The position numbers were made by a program, and so were the translations under genes. The notes under the pieces were generated by a model. The model was not told the origin of the DNA. It saw only the letters and a program-made list of their open reading frames with translations, and did no database searches. Of a stretch of DNA of 17,873 nucleotides, positions 16,736 through 17,873 are shown in pieces. The number at the start of each line of letters is the position of its first letter. Positions within the stretch are counted from its first letter, which is position 1. The DNA is from Eimeria necatrix (taxonomy: Eukaryota; Apicomplexa; Conoidasida; Eucoccidiorida; Eimeriidae), in contig NW_013651747.1 of NCBI RefSeq assembly GCF_000499385.1, forward strand, positions 98,856 to 116,728. Direction: 5' to 3'.

Positions 16736-17560
16736 TTCGAGTGTCTAAACGTTTTGTGAATTTCCGGAAATTAAATCAAATGTTTATTTAAACAATTTGT
16801 TTTGTCTTCGAGGAAATATAAACAAATAAATAAATAAATAATAATTAATGTTTAAATGCCTTTTCTTTTCAAATGCACGCTTCATCTGAAAAAGAAATAA
16901 CTAAAAATAAATTCCATTTTCTGCTCGCGCGAAAAAGAACTCAAAAGGAGGCCTTTGCAAGGCCGAGAGGACTTTGTCTTTTTCGAACTTTATTTATTTC
17001 ATTTATTTATTTATTGTTTACTATTTATTTAATTATTTATTTATTATTTATTTACTTCCATCTGTTTGCACTTGCTGTCCTCAGTCCATTCTTTTCCTTT
17101 TTATTTATTTCCTCAAATTCGCATTTATGTTTGTCGGTGTTCATTCGGGTGTACGTACACCCGGCAGCCCCGGGCAGCCGGGCAGCGGCATGAAGAGTTA
17201 AAACGGCGAAGAAGTGCCAAAAATAATAAAAAGAAATAAAATAAATGAAATAAATAAATTTAAAGAGGAAAAAACGAATTAAATGGCAGCTGCAGAGGCC
17301 CTTTTGCAGCTCTGCGCTTCTCCCAGGTGTCTGCACGTACACCCCAGGTGTCTGTACACCCGAAACAGAGCCGCTTCCTCGTCGAAACGAAAGAAAAAGG
17401 ATTTATCAATCCTTTTGCTTTTAAAAGCCCACACTTGAATATTTTTTATATTTTATTCTTAATTTTATTGTTTTCACTGGGAACTAAATGTCCTTTTCTT
17501 TTTCTCTTTTTGCCAGCCTCTCCGGTGTACGTACACCCGGAGATCTAAACAGTTGGCCTG
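16736..17560. other. AT-rich region with palindromes
   Basis: AT-rich DNA with (TTTA)n (16988-17055). Palindromes are CGGGTGTACGTACACCCG at 17146-17163 and GGTGTACGTACACC at 17524-17537, with two related half-sites at about 17325-17362. I found no convincing exon. Confidence 0.6.
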
Positions 17561-17831
17561 CACTTCTGTCTGCTGTCTATACACTCACTATATGCATATA
17601 GGAATCTATCTTGAGTACATTAGATCTATCTATGAATACATTATATCCATATCCATATATAAATATATGTACACTATATACATAATATTTATTCATGTGC
17701 TATTTATATGCTATTTATCTATTCCCTTACCCATATAACTCATATAAATCAATGTATGCATATACACGTATATATATATATATATCTACATAAATACATA
17801 CACATATGTATATATACAATGTATACATATA

Positions 17832-17873
<42 letters not shown>
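17560..17873. repeat. TA-rich microsatellite at window end
   Basis: Increasingly pure TA and TATG/CATA sequence (TATATCCATATCC, ATATATGTACA), ending in an uninterrupted (TA)n of about 37 bp at the last base. Such runs often end contigs. Confidence 0.85.

Noticed and set aside
16873..17193. ATG frame MHASSEKEITKNKFHFLLAR
   Set aside because: It runs into translated TTTA repeat and has no supporting splice sites or homology, so I did not call a gene.

Overview
This window looks like nuclear DNA from a coccidian apicomplexan of the Eimeria type. Three repeat classes alternate along it and invade introns and exons: CAG/CTG runs, telomere-like AAACCCT/TTTAGGG arrays and AT-rich microsatellites (TTTA, AAAT, ATATTT). 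That mix, with many short exons, is the known hallmark of repeat-rich segments of Eimeria chromosomes. Most long open frames are translated repeats and are not genes. I identified genes by splicing short non-repetitive islands together, checking intron phase at each junction and comparing with known protein families.

Layout. Positions 1-1160 hold telomere-like repeats, A/T-rich DNA and GC patches, with no exon I can prove. From about 1161 to 8391, plus strand, lies a ten-exon gene for a cathepsin C (dipeptidyl peptidase I) type cysteine protease. Its exclusion domain is in exons 1-3. A Gly/Pro-rich linker and then the papain-fold catalytic domain follow, with Gln, Cys, His and Asn active-site residues all present. 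A long Ser-rich tail comes last. The signal-peptide exon is not resolved. Positions 8392-10083 are intergenic or 3' sequence dominated by GGGGCCCC arrays.

From 10084 to at least 15516, plus strand, is a second multi-exon gene. It starts at a clear ATG and encodes a pleckstrin homology (PH) domain split over five exons, followed by a short helix and a region I cannot assign. Its 3' end is uncertain; candidate terminal exons lie at 15868 or 16212. From about 16700 to the end there is A/T-rich DNA, a few palindromes and a terminal (TA)n microsatellite.

The two genes have no evident functional link. What unites the window is how repeats relate to gene structure. Introns consist largely of simple repeats, several splice donors or acceptors lie directly at the edge of a telomere-like or CTG array, and exonic repeats are translated as poly-Gln, poly-Ser, poly-Ala, Gly/Pro or Asn-Lys-Ile tracts. 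A palindrome related to GGTGTACGTACACC recurs across the window and is arrayed as a 53-bp tandem repeat in intron 1 of the PH gene. No RNA gene, CRISPR array or transposase was recognised.
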